From positions 1-17,991 of the forward strand of contig CAYRGS010000075.1 of assembly GCA_964423875.1 (NCBI GenBank): a stretch of 17,991 nucleotides of DNA, read 5' to 3'. Numbering within the stretch: position 1 is the first letter of the stretch; each line of letters starts with the position of its first letter. Position numbers and translations under genes: made by a program. Below are positions 6,798 to 15,077 of this stretch, one piece after another. The notes beneath the pieces are model-generated. The model worked only from the letters and a program-made list of their open reading frames with translations, did not search any database and was not told the origin of the DNA. This DNA comes from CAYRGS01 sp964423875. Its GTDB lineage: Bacteria > UBA8248 > JACPRG01 > G963555815.

Positions 6798-7562
6798 TCA
6801 TGCATCTTTTTCCAAACGGCCCGCGGCCGCCCGGTCCACCAGCCAGTGGAGTCTTCCCTTTGCAGGAAGGATGACCTGGGCGGGGAAGCGGTCGGGATTG
6901 AACGCTCCGGACAGGACGGCGCGCAGCGCGTCCGCCTTCTCCGCTCCGCCGACGACAAAGAGGATGCAGGCCGCGTTGTTCAGGACGGGTGGCGTCAGGG
7001 TGATCCGGTAGGCGTTGAATTTCCCGACCCAAGAGGCCGCCACGAGACGGTCCGCCTCGGCGATCACGCCGGTCCCCGGAAAGATCGACGCGGTGTGTCC
7101 ATCCGCCCCCATCCCCAGCAAGACCAAATCGAACCGGGGCGGCTCTCCCGCCTTCAGGCCGAAAAAATCCCGGAGGGACGTTTCATAGTCTCGGGCCGCT
7201 GTTTCGGCATCGGGATTTTCAGCCCGGATTCGATGGATGTTTTCCGCCGGGACGGGTGCCCGGGACAGGAGGGCCTCATGGATCATGCGGAAATTGCTCT
7301 CGAAATGGTTGGCGGGAACGTGCCGCTCATCTCCCCAGAAAAATTGGGTCTCCCCCCAAGGGACCCGGGACCGATACGGCGCCCCCTCGCTTGCCAGGAG
7401 TGTATAGAGGGCCCTGGGGGTGGACCCGCCCGAGAGGGCGACCGTAAACCGCCCCTTCGCCCGGACCGCATCCTTCGCCAGACGGACGAATTCCTCCGCC
7501 GCCCGACGGGTCATGGCCTCGGGGTCGTCCAGGATCTCAATCTCTCGTCCGGGGGATGACAT
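6798..7562 (-). CDS. pgl: 6-phosphogluconolactonase
   Basis: The 254-aa enzyme hydrolyses 6-phosphogluconolactone to 6-phosphogluconate, the second step of the oxidative pentose phosphate pathway. It has the DevB/Pgl family motifs: ALSGGSTPRALY at 42-53, FFWGDERHVPANHFESN at 74-90, and the strongly conserved LGMGADGHTASIFPG at 149-163. Its length is normal. It is the last gene of the sugar operon and starts 6 bases after the TAG that ends the broken fbp reading frame. In an intact operon its translation was probably coupled to fbp, and the damage to fbp may now reduce it. Confidence 0.95.
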   Translation of the reverse strand: MSSPGREIEILDDPEAMTRRAAEEFVRLAKDAVRAKGRFTVALSGGSTPRALYTLLASEGAPYRSRVPWGETQFFWGDERHVPANHFESNFRMIHEALLSRAPVPAENIHRIRAENPDAETAARDYETSLRDFFGLKAGEPPRFDLVLLGMGADGHTASIFPGTGVIAEADRLVAASWVGKFNAYRITLTPPVLNNAACILFVVGGAEKADALRAVLSGAFNPDRFPAQVILPAKGRLHWLVDRAAAGRLEKDA

Positions 7563-7568
7563 GGATGA

Positions 7569-8083
7569 CTACTTCACCTGCTCCTCGGCCACTAATCTCT
7601 CGTAAAGTTCAACGTCCTCCGCACTGCCGATGACCAAAGGCGCTCGCTGATGAATGGACTCGACGGGCAGGTCGAGGATTTGTGCGACGCCCGTTCCGGC
7701 CCGTCCGCCGGCCTGCTCGATGAGGAACGCAAGCGGGGCGCATTCATACAACAGCCGCAGCTTACCCTCCGGATATCTCCGATCGGCCGGATAGAAATTA
7801 AGGCCCTCTTCAATCAGACACCGGTGGAGGCCACGAGGTTCGTGTTGACGAAGGCCTCGATGACGACCTCGTTGCTGAACACGTCGAGCTTCTTTTGCGG
7901 GTCCCCCGTGGGATTCTTTGCTCCCGCCAGGCACAGCTTCCCGACCAGCGCCGCCCGGTTGAGCTCGCGCGAGAGGATCTTCGCCGCGAAGGCAAGCTGC
8001 GAGAGCAGCATCGAGAGCGGACCGGCGGATTCCGGATGCCGCTGCTCTTCCGCCAACAGGTGCCGGCTGAGCGTCATTCCCAT
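7569..8083 (-). pseudogene. fbp: Fructose-1,6-bisphosphatase class I, internal deletion with frame break
   Basis: Two pieces of one class I FBPase lie side by side in different frames. The N-terminal piece (8083-7814) reads TLSRHLLAEEQRHPESAG, then LSQLAFAAKILSRELNRAAL and KKLDVFSNEVVIEAFVNT, and stops at TGA 7814. The C-terminal piece (about 7833-7569) reads HRCLIEEGLNFYPADRR, PEGKLRLLYECAPLAFLIEQAGG and ESIHQRAPLVIGSAEDVEL. Together they give about 170 residues against the usual 320-335. The missing middle would contain the SEE and DPLDGSSN metal and phosphate sites and the RYIGS region, so no active enzyme can be made even if a ribosome shifted frame. The join lies at about 7822-7837. The ATG at 8083 is the likeliest start, with 8077 or a TTG at 8092 as alternatives. 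It sits between glk and pgl. Confidence 0.88.
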
Positions 8084-8102
8084 CGAAGACAACGTACTTC
8101 TT

Positions 8103-8152
8103 CCCCCCCCCTCCCCCCTCACCGATCGCGGCCCCGGCCCCTTGCGGCCCCC
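8103..8152 (-). other. G-rich tract with possible quadruplex in the glk-fbp gap
   Basis: On the coding (minus) strand, five G runs occur in 50 bases: 5, 4, 4, 6 and 9 G, separated by 6, 2, 13 and 1 bases. The two longest runs sit just before the fbp start, where they may also serve as a Shine-Dalgarno region. Such runs can fold into a G-quadruplex in RNA and are prone to slippage. Whether it does anything here is unknown. Confidence 0.35.
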
Positions 8153-8158
8153 TCTCCG

Positions 8159-9148
8159 CTAATCGAGGAGCACGCCTTGCAGCCCGGCATATCGGGCGAC
8201 CCCCAGCAGGGCCGTTTTGTCGTTCAAAATGGCATGGACGGGTATCGAGCGGACCAGCGCCTTCATCTTTCCCTTGGCGGTGAAGGATTTCACAAACGCC
8301 GGCTCCTTCAGCTTGGGAAGGATCTTCGGCGCGATGCCTCCGCCGATGAATACGCCTCCGGTCGCGAAGACCTTGAGCGCCAGGTTCCCGGCTTCCGCTC
8401 CAAGGATCGACACGAACAGGTCCAGCGCCCGAACGCACAGCTCCGAACCGCCTTCCAGCGCAACCGTGGAGATGACGGCAGGGGGGTCCTCGGCCTGGAT
8501 CCGATCGGCCAGCCACGCGGGCTCCTCCGCTCGACCCGTCTCGCGGAGGAACTGATAAATTCGGTAGAGACCGGAGCCGGAAAGGATGCTCTCGTTACTG
8601 ACGTGCTCCAAGTGGGTGAGGAGGAATTGGAGGAGTGCGATTTCGATCTCATCGCGGGGCGCGAAATCGGTATGTCCGCCCTCGGAAGGAAACGGCCGGT
8701 GGTGGTCGCCGATCCAGAGCAATCCGGCCTCGCCGAGGCCGGTGCCGGGGGAAATCAGGGCACGGTTGCCCCCTTCGAGCGCCTCGCCTGGGTTGAGCAG
8801 GGCGAAATCTTCCTCCTCGAGCGCGGCGATCCCGTACGCGTTGGCGACGAGGTCGTTGACCAGATGGACCTTCTCCAACCCCAACTCGTCCGCGAGGCGT
8901 TCTTCATCGAATTTCCACGCCAGGTTCGGAGGATCGGCCCGGCCGTCCTTGACCGGTCCGGGGACGCCGAAGCAGGCCCGCTCAACGGGTGTGGCGTGTC
9001 TTTCCATGAACCCGGCGACGACTTCCTGGAAGCTCCCGTAGAGACGCGTGGGAACCACCTCTAATGCCAGGGGCTTGGGTTTTCCGCGTTCCACATCGTA
9101 GATCGCCAGCCTCGCGTTCGTGCCGCCGATGTCGCCCGCCAGGATCAT
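8159..9148 (-). CDS. glk: Glucokinase
   Basis: This 329-aa bacterial glucokinase (Glk, COG0837 type) phosphorylates glucose with ATP to glucose 6-phosphate, the substrate of the Zwf encoded just upstream. It begins with the phosphate-binding DIGGTNARLA (6-15). VNDLVANA follows with the catalytic D99, then SPGTGLGEAG (133-142), SEGGHTDFAP (155-164), and GGVFIGGGIAPK near the C-terminus. The frame is open further upstream, but the ATG at 9148 is the right start: it gives the usual MILAGDIGGT and overlaps the zwf stop by 4 bases (ATGA), with GGAGGA upstream. The tight overlap implies coupling to zwf. Confidence 0.95.
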   Translation of the reverse strand: MILAGDIGGTNARLAIYDVERGKPKPLALEVVPTRLYGSFQEVVAGFMERHATPVERACFGVPGPVKDGRADPPNLAWKFDEERLADELGLEKVHLVNDLVANAYGIAALEEEDFALLNPGEALEGGNRALISPGTGLGEAGLLWIGDHHRPFPSEGGHTDFAPRDEIEIALLQFLLTHLEHVSNESILSGSGLYRIYQFLRETGRAEEPAWLADRIQAEDPPAVISTVALEGGSELCVRALDLFVSILGAEAGNLALKVFATGGVFIGGGIAPKILPKLKEPAFVKSFTAKGKMKALVRSIPVHAILNDKTALLGVARYAGLQGVLLD

Positions 9149-10683
9149 GCGTCGGACGTCCTCCACGCGCGCCCGTCCCGGGCCATCAGATCGTTGGCCC
9201 CCTTCGGCCCCCAGTCGCCCGCGGGGTAGTTGGGAAAATCGCGCGGCGGCAGGGCCTTCCATACGTCGAGGATCGGCTCCACCACGGCCCAGCCGGCCTC
9301 CACCATGTCCGCGCGCTGGAACAGCGTCGCGTCCCCGAGCATGCCGTCGTAAAGCAACCGCTCGTACCCGGTGCTGGAGGTGATCCCGAAGTGGTCTTCG
9401 TAATGAAAGGTCATGTCGACCGTGTCGACGTTGACGATCGGTCCGGGGATTTTGGCCCCGAAGCTCAAAGAGATGCCTTCGTCGGGCTGGAGGTGCAGGG
9501 CGAGCTGGTTCGGCGTCAGGGTCTCGACCGGAGTATTCCGGAACAGGATGAACGGGGCGCGCTTGAATTGGATGGCGATTTCCGTGTGCCGAACGGGAAG
9601 GCTCTTCCCCGTACGGATGTAAAAGGGCACTCCGGCCCAGCGCCAGTTGTCGATATATAATTTCAACGCCACATAGGTTTCCGTACCGGAGTCGTCCGGC
9701 ACCCGCTCCTCGCCGCGATACGCGGAGACGCGCGCTCCGTCCACCGTTCCTTCTCCGTATTGCCCCCGGACGGTTCGGGTGAGCACCTCTTCGGAGGACA
9801 GGGGCTGGATGGCCCGCAGGATCTTGGCCTGCTCATCCCGGACGGCGTCCGCCTCGAAGGAGATGGGGGGCTCCATGGCCGTCAGACTGATCAGTTGAAA
9901 GATGTGGTTCGGCACCATGTCCCGAAGCGCGCCGGACTCGTCGTAGTAGCCGCCGCGTTGCTCGACCCCCAAACGCTCGGCCACGGTGATCTGGACGTGA
10001 TCGATATAGCGGCGGTTCCAGATGGGCTCGAAAATACCGTTGGCAAACCGAAAGACCATGATGTTCTGGACGGTCTCTTTGCCCAGATAATGGTCGATGC
10101 GATAGATCTGGCCCTCGTCCAGGACCTGCCGGATGTCCTGATTGAGGGCGCTCGCCGATTGGAGGTCCCGCCCGAACGGTTTCTCAAAGATGACGCGCCG
10201 CCAGGCGCCCTCCTCCTCGCGGACCAACCCGGCGTCGCCCAGGCATCGGGTCACCGGAGAGAAGAAATCGGGCGCGGTCGCCAAGTAGTAGAGGATGTTG
10301 CCCCGGGTGTTGTGCTTCACCTCCAGCTCGGACAGGAGGTTTCGTAGCCGCCCGTAAGCGTCCGCGTCCCCCAGGTTGCCGCAAAAGTAGTGGACCCGCT
10401 CGACGCACCGGCGCCAGAGCTCAGGATCGACCGGACCGGTGGCGTACTCCCCAATTTCCCGGCTGAGTTTCTCCCGGAAGTCTTCCGTACTCATCTCGCG
10501 CCGGGCGAAGCCGATGACGGCGAAGTCTTCGGAGAGCAGGTTCTGGCTCGCCAGGTTGTAGAGGGCCGGGATGAGCTTTCGCTTGGTCAGGTCCCCGGAC
10601 GCGCCGAAGATCACCATGACACAGGGGTCCGCCATTTGTCCCGGCGGCTCTCCCCCGGCGCCCGTCTCCCGTCCGTGCGGCAT
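9145..10683 (-). CDS. zwf: Glucose-6-phosphate 1-dehydrogenase
   Basis: The 512-aa enzyme oxidises glucose 6-phosphate to 6-phosphogluconolactone, the entry step of the oxidative pentose phosphate pathway. The nucleotide-binding motif GASGDLTKRKL is at 27-37, EKPFG at 167-171, and the substrate-binding signature RIDHYLGKE at 195-203. H260 in MVPNH sits 62 residues after the signature His, as the catalytic base does in the Leuconostoc enzyme. The length is typical. The start at 10683 has GGGAGGAT about 9 bases before it and lies 5 bases after the gnd stop. The gene runs into glk with a 4-base overlap. Confidence 0.96.
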   Translation of the reverse strand: MPHGRETGAGGEPPGQMADPCVMVIFGASGDLTKRKLIPALYNLASQNLLSEDFAVIGFARREMSTEDFREKLSREIGEYATGPVDPELWRRCVERVHYFCGNLGDADAYGRLRNLLSELEVKHNTRGNILYYLATAPDFFSPVTRCLGDAGLVREEEGAWRRVIFEKPFGRDLQSASALNQDIRQVLDEGQIYRIDHYLGKETVQNIMVFRFANGIFEPIWNRRYIDHVQITVAERLGVEQRGGYYDESGALRDMVPNHIFQLISLTAMEPPISFEADAVRDEQAKILRAIQPLSSEEVLTRTVRGQYGEGTVDGARVSAYRGEERVPDDSGTETYVALKLYIDNWRWAGVPFYIRTGKSLPVRHTEIAIQFKRAPFILFRNTPVETLTPNQLALHLQPDEGISLSFGAKIPGPIVNVDTVDMTFHYEDHFGITSSTGYERLLYDGMLGDATLFQRADMVEAGWAVVEPILDVWKALPPRDFPNYPAGDWGPKGANDLMARDGRAWRTSDA

Positions 10684-10688
10684 TTTCT

Positions 10689-11672
10689 TTATCCTCCCTT
10701 TGGACGTTCGACATGGCCGCCGAACTTGTGGCGCATGGCCGAGAGCAGTTTTTCGGCGAACGTGTGCTCCTGGCGGGATCGGAACCGGGTGTAGAGGGAC
10801 GCGGAGAGGACATCGGCCGGGACCGCTTCCTCGACGGCGGCCATGACCGTCCAGCGGCCTTCGCCGGAGTCCTGTACGAAACCGGTGTAACCGGAAAGCC
10901 CCGGGTCTTCCACGAGGGCCATGGCCGTCAGGTCGAGTAGCCAGGATCCGACCACGCTGCCCCGGCGCCAGACCTCGGCGATGTTGGCAAGATTCAGGGT
11001 GAAGCGGTGTCCTTCGGGCAGTTGCTCCGAGTCGGCGTTTCTGAGAATGTCGAAGCCCTCGGCGTAGGCCTGCATCAGACCGTACTCGATCCCGTTGTGG
11101 ACCATTTTGACAAAGTGGCCCGCGCCGGCGGGGCCGCAGTGGAGGTAGCCCTCCTCGGCGGAGTTTTCCATGGCCTCCCGGCCGGGCGTCCGCTCGATCT
11201 CCCCGCGTCCCGGCGCAAGAGTCTTGAAGATCGGGTCCAGGCGCTTCACGGCCTCTGGGTTGCCGCCGATCATGAGACAGTAGCCCCGCTCGACCCCCCA
11301 GACACCCCCGCTCGTGCCCACGTCCACGTAATGGATGCCTTTCGCCTTGAGCGCCTCCGCCCGCCGCACGTCGTCCTTGTAGTAGGAATTGCCGCCGTCG
11401 ATGATGATGTCCCCGGGCTCCATGCGGTCGGCCAGGGATTGAACGGTTTCTTCGGTCGGCCCCCCGGCGGGGACCATGACCCAGGCCGCCCGCGGCTTGG
11501 CCAGCCGGCTCACGAAGTCGTCCAGAGAGACCGCGCCCGCCACACCGTCGGCCGCCAGGGCCTTCACATTGTCGGGATTGAGGTCGAAGACGACGCTCTC
11601 ATGCCCCCCCCGCTGTAGGCGGCGCACCATGTTGGCCCCCATCCGTCCCAGACCCACCATGCCCAGCTGCAT
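10689..11672 (-). CDS. gnd: 6-phosphogluconate dehydrogenase, short type, probably NAD-preferring
   Basis: The 327-aa enzyme oxidatively decarboxylates 6-phosphogluconate to ribulose 5-phosphate. The Rossmann motif GLGRMGANM is at 7-15, the substrate loop GTSGG at 119-123, and the catalytic stretch GHFVKMVHNGIEYG at 185-198 with K189, N193 and E196. It belongs to the short class (COG1023, about 300-330 aa), not the 470-aa class. The second Rossmann strand ends in FDLNPDN, and D30 is placed where NAD-using enzymes bind the ribose hydroxyls, while NADP enzymes have an Asn-Arg-Thr type sequence. NAD preference is therefore an inference. AAAGGAG precedes the ATG by 8 bases. The 70-base gap to tal-pgi holds a small GGGTC/GACCC hairpin (11717-11731) without a real T tract. 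Confidence 0.93.
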   Translation of the reverse strand: MQLGMVGLGRMGANMVRRLQRGGHESVVFDLNPDNVKALAADGVAGAVSLDDFVSRLAKPRAAWVMVPAGGPTEETVQSLADRMEPGDIIIDGGNSYYKDDVRRAEALKAKGIHYVDVGTSGGVWGVERGYCLMIGGNPEAVKRLDPIFKTLAPGRGEIERTPGREAMENSAEEGYLHCGPAGAGHFVKMVHNGIEYGLMQAYAEGFDILRNADSEQLPEGHRFTLNLANIAEVWRRGSVVGSWLLDLTAMALVEDPGLSGYTGFVQDSGEGRWTVMAAVEEAVPADVLSASLYTRFRSRQEHTFAEKLLSAMRHKFGGHVERPKGG

Positions 11673-11742
11673 CGTCGCCGCTCCTTTCTGGAAGAGACCG
11701 TATCCGGGACCGCAAAGGGTCCGCGCGACCCGCCGCTTTGTC

Positions 11743-14595
11743 TTACCCTGTCGTTTGGAGGATGGCGGTTTGCAAAATCTCCAGCCCGGCCGCTACGTCT
11801 TCGCCCAGGTGGACCCGAAGGGCGCGCCGGTTCCGCTCGGCCAGGACCTGGAAGTCGCCCTGGGCCTGCGCGGCCTTCACGGCGCCGAAAGTAAACCGCT
11901 GCCCGGGGACCGGCAGGTCCCGCGCGTCGTCGCACGTGATTTGCAGGAAGACCCCGGTGTTCGGACCGCCCTTGTACGCCTGCCCGGTCGAATGGAGGAA
12001 GCGCGGGCCGAACCCCAGACAAGTGGCCGCGCGGCGATGGTCGCGAACCGCTCGGCGCATCCTCTGGAGCGGTTCTTCGTGGGTGTCCTTCATCTCGATA
12101 TACGCCAGGAGCGCGAAGTAATCTCCCGCCTCGATCCGGTCGAGGTGCGCCCCGAGATAGCCGGCGAGGGATGGATGGGAGGTCACCGCTGTCCATAGCG
12201 AGATGGCGTTCTGCTCATCCGCGAACAACTGGACGCCTTTTTCTTTGAAGATGGGGGTCTCCGGAGGGAGGGCGCTCGTCTTCTCGTATTCCGCCATCAG
12301 CTCCCGGGTCGCCGCTTTGCCGGCCTCCACGTCCGGCTGATCGAAGGGGTTGATTCCGAGAATGGATCCCGCAACGGCCGTGGCGATCTCCCAGCGGAAA
12401 AACTCCTGCCCCAGGTCATGGGGCTCGGCGACGGAGAACCGGAGGACGGGATGTCCGGCCTCCTCGAGGGCCGAGACCGCCGCGTCCTGGGAGGCGTCCG
12501 GGGCGGATTCCAGCCGTTCGTAGACGAAAACCCGGTCGTCGCCGTAAACATCCGGTGGTCCCAGGGGCTCCCGGTCCACGGGGATGAGACCCCGGCCATC
12601 CTTCCCGGTGGACTCGGCGATCAGTTGCTCGAGCCAGGCCCCGAGAGCCCGGATGCCCGGCGAGGCGATGAGCGTCACCTTGTCCCGCCCTCCCTGGGCC
12701 AGGACGCCCAGGGCAGCTCCCAGGACCACGCCGGGATTATCGTCCGCGGGCAGACAGGAGGAGGAAGAGACGGCCATCTCGTCCGCGCTGTCCAGGAGCT
12801 TCAGTGCGTCCAGGCCCATCGCGGCCGCCGGGACCATCCCGAAGTTCGACAGGGCCGAGTACCGGCCGCCGATGCTCGGGTCGCCGTGGAAAATGTGGCG
12901 GAAGCCATCCTCCTCCGCGATCCGCTCGAGGTTTGAGCCGGGATCGGTGACGGCGATGAAGCGGTCCCCCGCCCGATCCACGCCGATGGCCTCCCGGACC
13001 CGCTCGAAGAAGTATTGCTTGAAAATGTTGGGCTCCAGCGTGCTCCCCGACTTGCTGGACACGATGAACAGGGTGTCGGCCGGGTCGATCCGGTCCTCGA
13101 GCGTCTTGACCTGGGCGGGGTCGGTGGAATCGAGGACGTGCAGCTCAGGGAACCCCTCGATCCGGCCGAACGTCTTCCTGAAGACTTCCGGACATAGGCT
13201 CGAGCCGCCCATCCCCAACAGCACCACGTGGGAAAACCCGTCGGCCTTCATCTCATCGGCTAGGTCCCGCAGGTGTTGGCCGTGGGCGAGCTGGTCTTCT
13301 GTGACGCCGAGCCACCCGAGCCAGTTTCCTTCGTCCGAGTCTGTCCACAGGGTCGCGTCCCACGTCCAGAGCCTCAGGACCTTCCCGGTGAGTTTCCAGT
13401 CCTCGAGCGTTGCCCGGACCCGGGAGGCGTCCGCCTCCGACAGGGTGTGGTGTTGGCGGTTGATCTGTGCGTCCACGACCATCCGGCACCGCTTGTTCAC
13501 CGCAGCCAACAATTTGTCGAAGGCCTCGGCGAAGAGCCGCACGCCGTCCTCGAGAAGCTTATCGGTGACGTCTTTCATCGAGATACCCGCTGCTTCGAGG
13601 CGGTCCATCGCATCCTGCGCGGCGTCGACGTCCTCTTCTAGGCTCGCGCGGGGGCGGCCGTGATCCCGGAACGCGTCCAGGGTGGCTGGCGGAATGGTGT
13701 TCACCGTATCGGGGCCGATGAGCTCCTCGACGTAGATCACGTCCCGGTAACTCGGGTTCTTGGCGCTTGTGCTGGCCCACAGGAGGCGCTGCGTCCGCGC
13801 CCCCCGGTCCGCCAGGGCCCGCCAGCGGTCTCCGCTGAAGATAGACTTGTATTGCCGGTAGGCGAGCTTGGCGTTGGCGATGGCGACTTTGCCGGGCAGG
13901 CTTTTGAGTAGCTCCCGTCCGGCCGGATCGGCGGCGGATTTGAGCCTGGCCTTCACGATGGCTTCAACCGCGGCGTCGATCCGGCTGACGAAGAAGCTGG
14001 CGACGCTCGCCACGCGGCTCGGGTCTTCGCCCTTCGCGCTCAGGGATTCGAGTCCCCGGAGATAGGCCTCCGCGACCCGTTCGTAGGCCTCCCGGGCGAA
14101 GAGGAGGGTGATGTTGACGTTGATCCCCTCGCCGATGAGCGTCTCGATGGCGGGGAGGCCGGCCGGGGTGGCCGGGACCTTGATCATGAGATTCTCGCGC
14201 CCGACGGCTGACCAGAGCCGCCTCGCCTCCTCGATGGTGGCCTCGGTCTCGTTGGCCTTGAACGGGGAGACCTCCAGGCTGACGAATCCGTCGCGGCGGT
14301 TTGTCCGATTAAAGAGCGGCCTCAAGACGTCGGCGGCGTCCTGGATGTCCCGGACCGCCAGCCGCTCGAAGACCGACGCGGGGTCGAAGTCCTGTTCCTG
14401 CAAGGCGACCAGGTCTTCGGTGTAGTCCGTGCTGCCGGTGATGGCCTTCTCGAAGATAGCCGGATTCGACGTGACGCCCGCCAGGCCGTCTTCCTCGACG
14501 AGACGCTTCAGCTCGCCCGTCGCGATGAGATTCCGTCGGATGTAGTCCAGCCAGACGGACTGGCCGTATTCGCTCAGCGCTTTCAAAGGGTTCAT
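11743..14595 (-). CDS. tal-pgi: Transaldolase-glucose-6-phosphate isomerase fusion
   Basis: This 950-aa bifunctional enzyme has residues 1 to about 368 as transaldolase: D17 in VWLDYIR, GVTSNPAIFEKAI (40-52), the Schiff-base lysine K139 in MIKVPATPAG, and LLWASTSAKNPSY (271-283). From about 370 to the end it is phosphoglucose isomerase: LGMGGSSLCPE (460-470), SSKSGSTLEPN (513-523), GGRYSALSNFG (576-586), the EPHDLGQEFFRWE segment, and a late HSTGQAYKGGPNTG. Transaldolase makes fructose 6-phosphate, which the second domain converts to glucose 6-phosphate, so the two steps are consecutive. Such fusions are known in several bacterial phyla. The start overlaps the rpiB stop by 4 bases (ATGA) and has a strong GGAGGAAG. 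No domain shows a missing key residue. Confidence 0.96.
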   Translation of the reverse strand: MNPLKALSEYGQSVWLDYIRRNLIATGELKRLVEEDGLAGVTSNPAIFEKAITGSTDYTEDLVALQEQDFDPASVFERLAVRDIQDAADVLRPLFNRTNRRDGFVSLEVSPFKANETEATIEEARRLWSAVGRENLMIKVPATPAGLPAIETLIGEGINVNITLLFAREAYERVAEAYLRGLESLSAKGEDPSRVASVASFFVSRIDAAVEAIVKARLKSAADPAGRELLKSLPGKVAIANAKLAYRQYKSIFSGDRWRALADRGARTQRLLWASTSAKNPSYRDVIYVEELIGPDTVNTIPPATLDAFRDHGRPRASLEEDVDAAQDAMDRLEAAGISMKDVTDKLLEDGVRLFAEAFDKLLAAVNKRCRMVVDAQINRQHHTLSEADASRVRATLEDWKLTGKVLRLWTWDATLWTDSDEGNWLGWLGVTEDQLAHGQHLRDLADEMKADGFSHVVLLGMGGSSLCPEVFRKTFGRIEGFPELHVLDSTDPAQVKTLEDRIDPADTLFIVSSKSGSTLEPNIFKQYFFERVREAIGVDRAGDRFIAVTDPGSNLERIAEEDGFRHIFHGDPSIGGRYSALSNFGMVPAAAMGLDALKLLDSADEMAVSSSSCLPADDNPGVVLGAALGVLAQGGRDKVTLIASPGIRALGAWLEQLIAESTGKDGRGLIPVDREPLGPPDVYGDDRVFVYERLESAPDASQDAAVSALEEAGHPVLRFSVAEPHDLGQEFFRWEIATAVAGSILGINPFDQPDVEAGKAATRELMAEYEKTSALPPETPIFKEKGVQLFADEQNAISLWTAVTSHPSLAGYLGAHLDRIEAGDYFALLAYIEMKDTHEEPLQRMRRAVRDHRRAATCLGFGPRFLHSTGQAYKGGPNTGVFLQITCDDARDLPVPGQRFTFGAVKAAQAQGDFQVLAERNRRALRVHLGEDVAAGLEILQTAILQTTG

Positions 14596-15074
14596 GGCGC
14601 TTCTTCCTCCGGGCCCAAGCCGGCCCCTCCGTAGCGCTTCTCAATTGCGTTGACCTTCCCGAGTCTCCGGCGGTGACGTTTCTCTCCGGTGAACTTCGCG
14701 CCCAGAAAAGAGCGGACCAGGTCCCGGGCCAGCTCGGGTCCGATCACGCGCGCCCCCATCACCAGGATGTTCATCTCATCGTGCTCGACGCCCTGGCGCG
14801 CGGAATAGGCGTCATGGCACAGGCCGGCCCGAATCCCGGGGAGCTTGTTGGCCGTGATGGACGCGCCCACGCCGCTGCCGCAGACGAGGATTCCGCGATC
14901 CGCCCGGTCCTCGCGGACCCTGACGCCCACGGCTTCGGCGAAGTCGGGATAATCCACCGGTTCGGCGCTTCCGGTCCCCAGGTCCTCGACTTCATGCCCG
15001 AGTCCACTCACATAGTCGACCAAGGCCCGCTTCAACTCGAACCCCGCGTGATCGGCTCCCATCGCGACGCGCAT
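14592..15074 (-). CDS. rpiB: Ribose-5-phosphate isomerase B
   Basis: The 160-aa RpiB/LacAB-family enzyme interconverts ribose 5-phosphate and ribulose 5-phosphate. It shows GADHAG at 6-11, the catalytic Cys C65 in VCGSGVGASITANK, H98 in EHDEMN, and MGARVIGPELA at 106-116. A basic C-terminal tail (KRHRRRLGK, 132-140) follows the core. The start lies 3 bases after the tkt TAA and its Shine-Dalgarno (GGGGT) is weak, so it probably relies on coupling with tkt. Its end overlaps the tal-pgi start. Confidence 0.95.
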   Translation of the reverse strand: MRVAMGADHAGFELKRALVDYVSGLGHEVEDLGTGSAEPVDYPDFAEAVGVRVREDRADRGILVCGSGVGASITANKLPGIRAGLCHDAYSARQGVEHDEMNILVMGARVIGPELARDLVRSFLGAKFTGEKRHRRRLGKVNAIEKRYGGAGLGPEEEAP

Positions 15075-15077
15075 GTC

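Noticed and set aside
7569..8516. A 315-codon minus-strand frame read as one protein
   Set aside because: Only the last 80 or so residues are real (the C-terminus of FBPase). The rest is out-of-frame glk and the out-of-frame N-terminal fbp piece.
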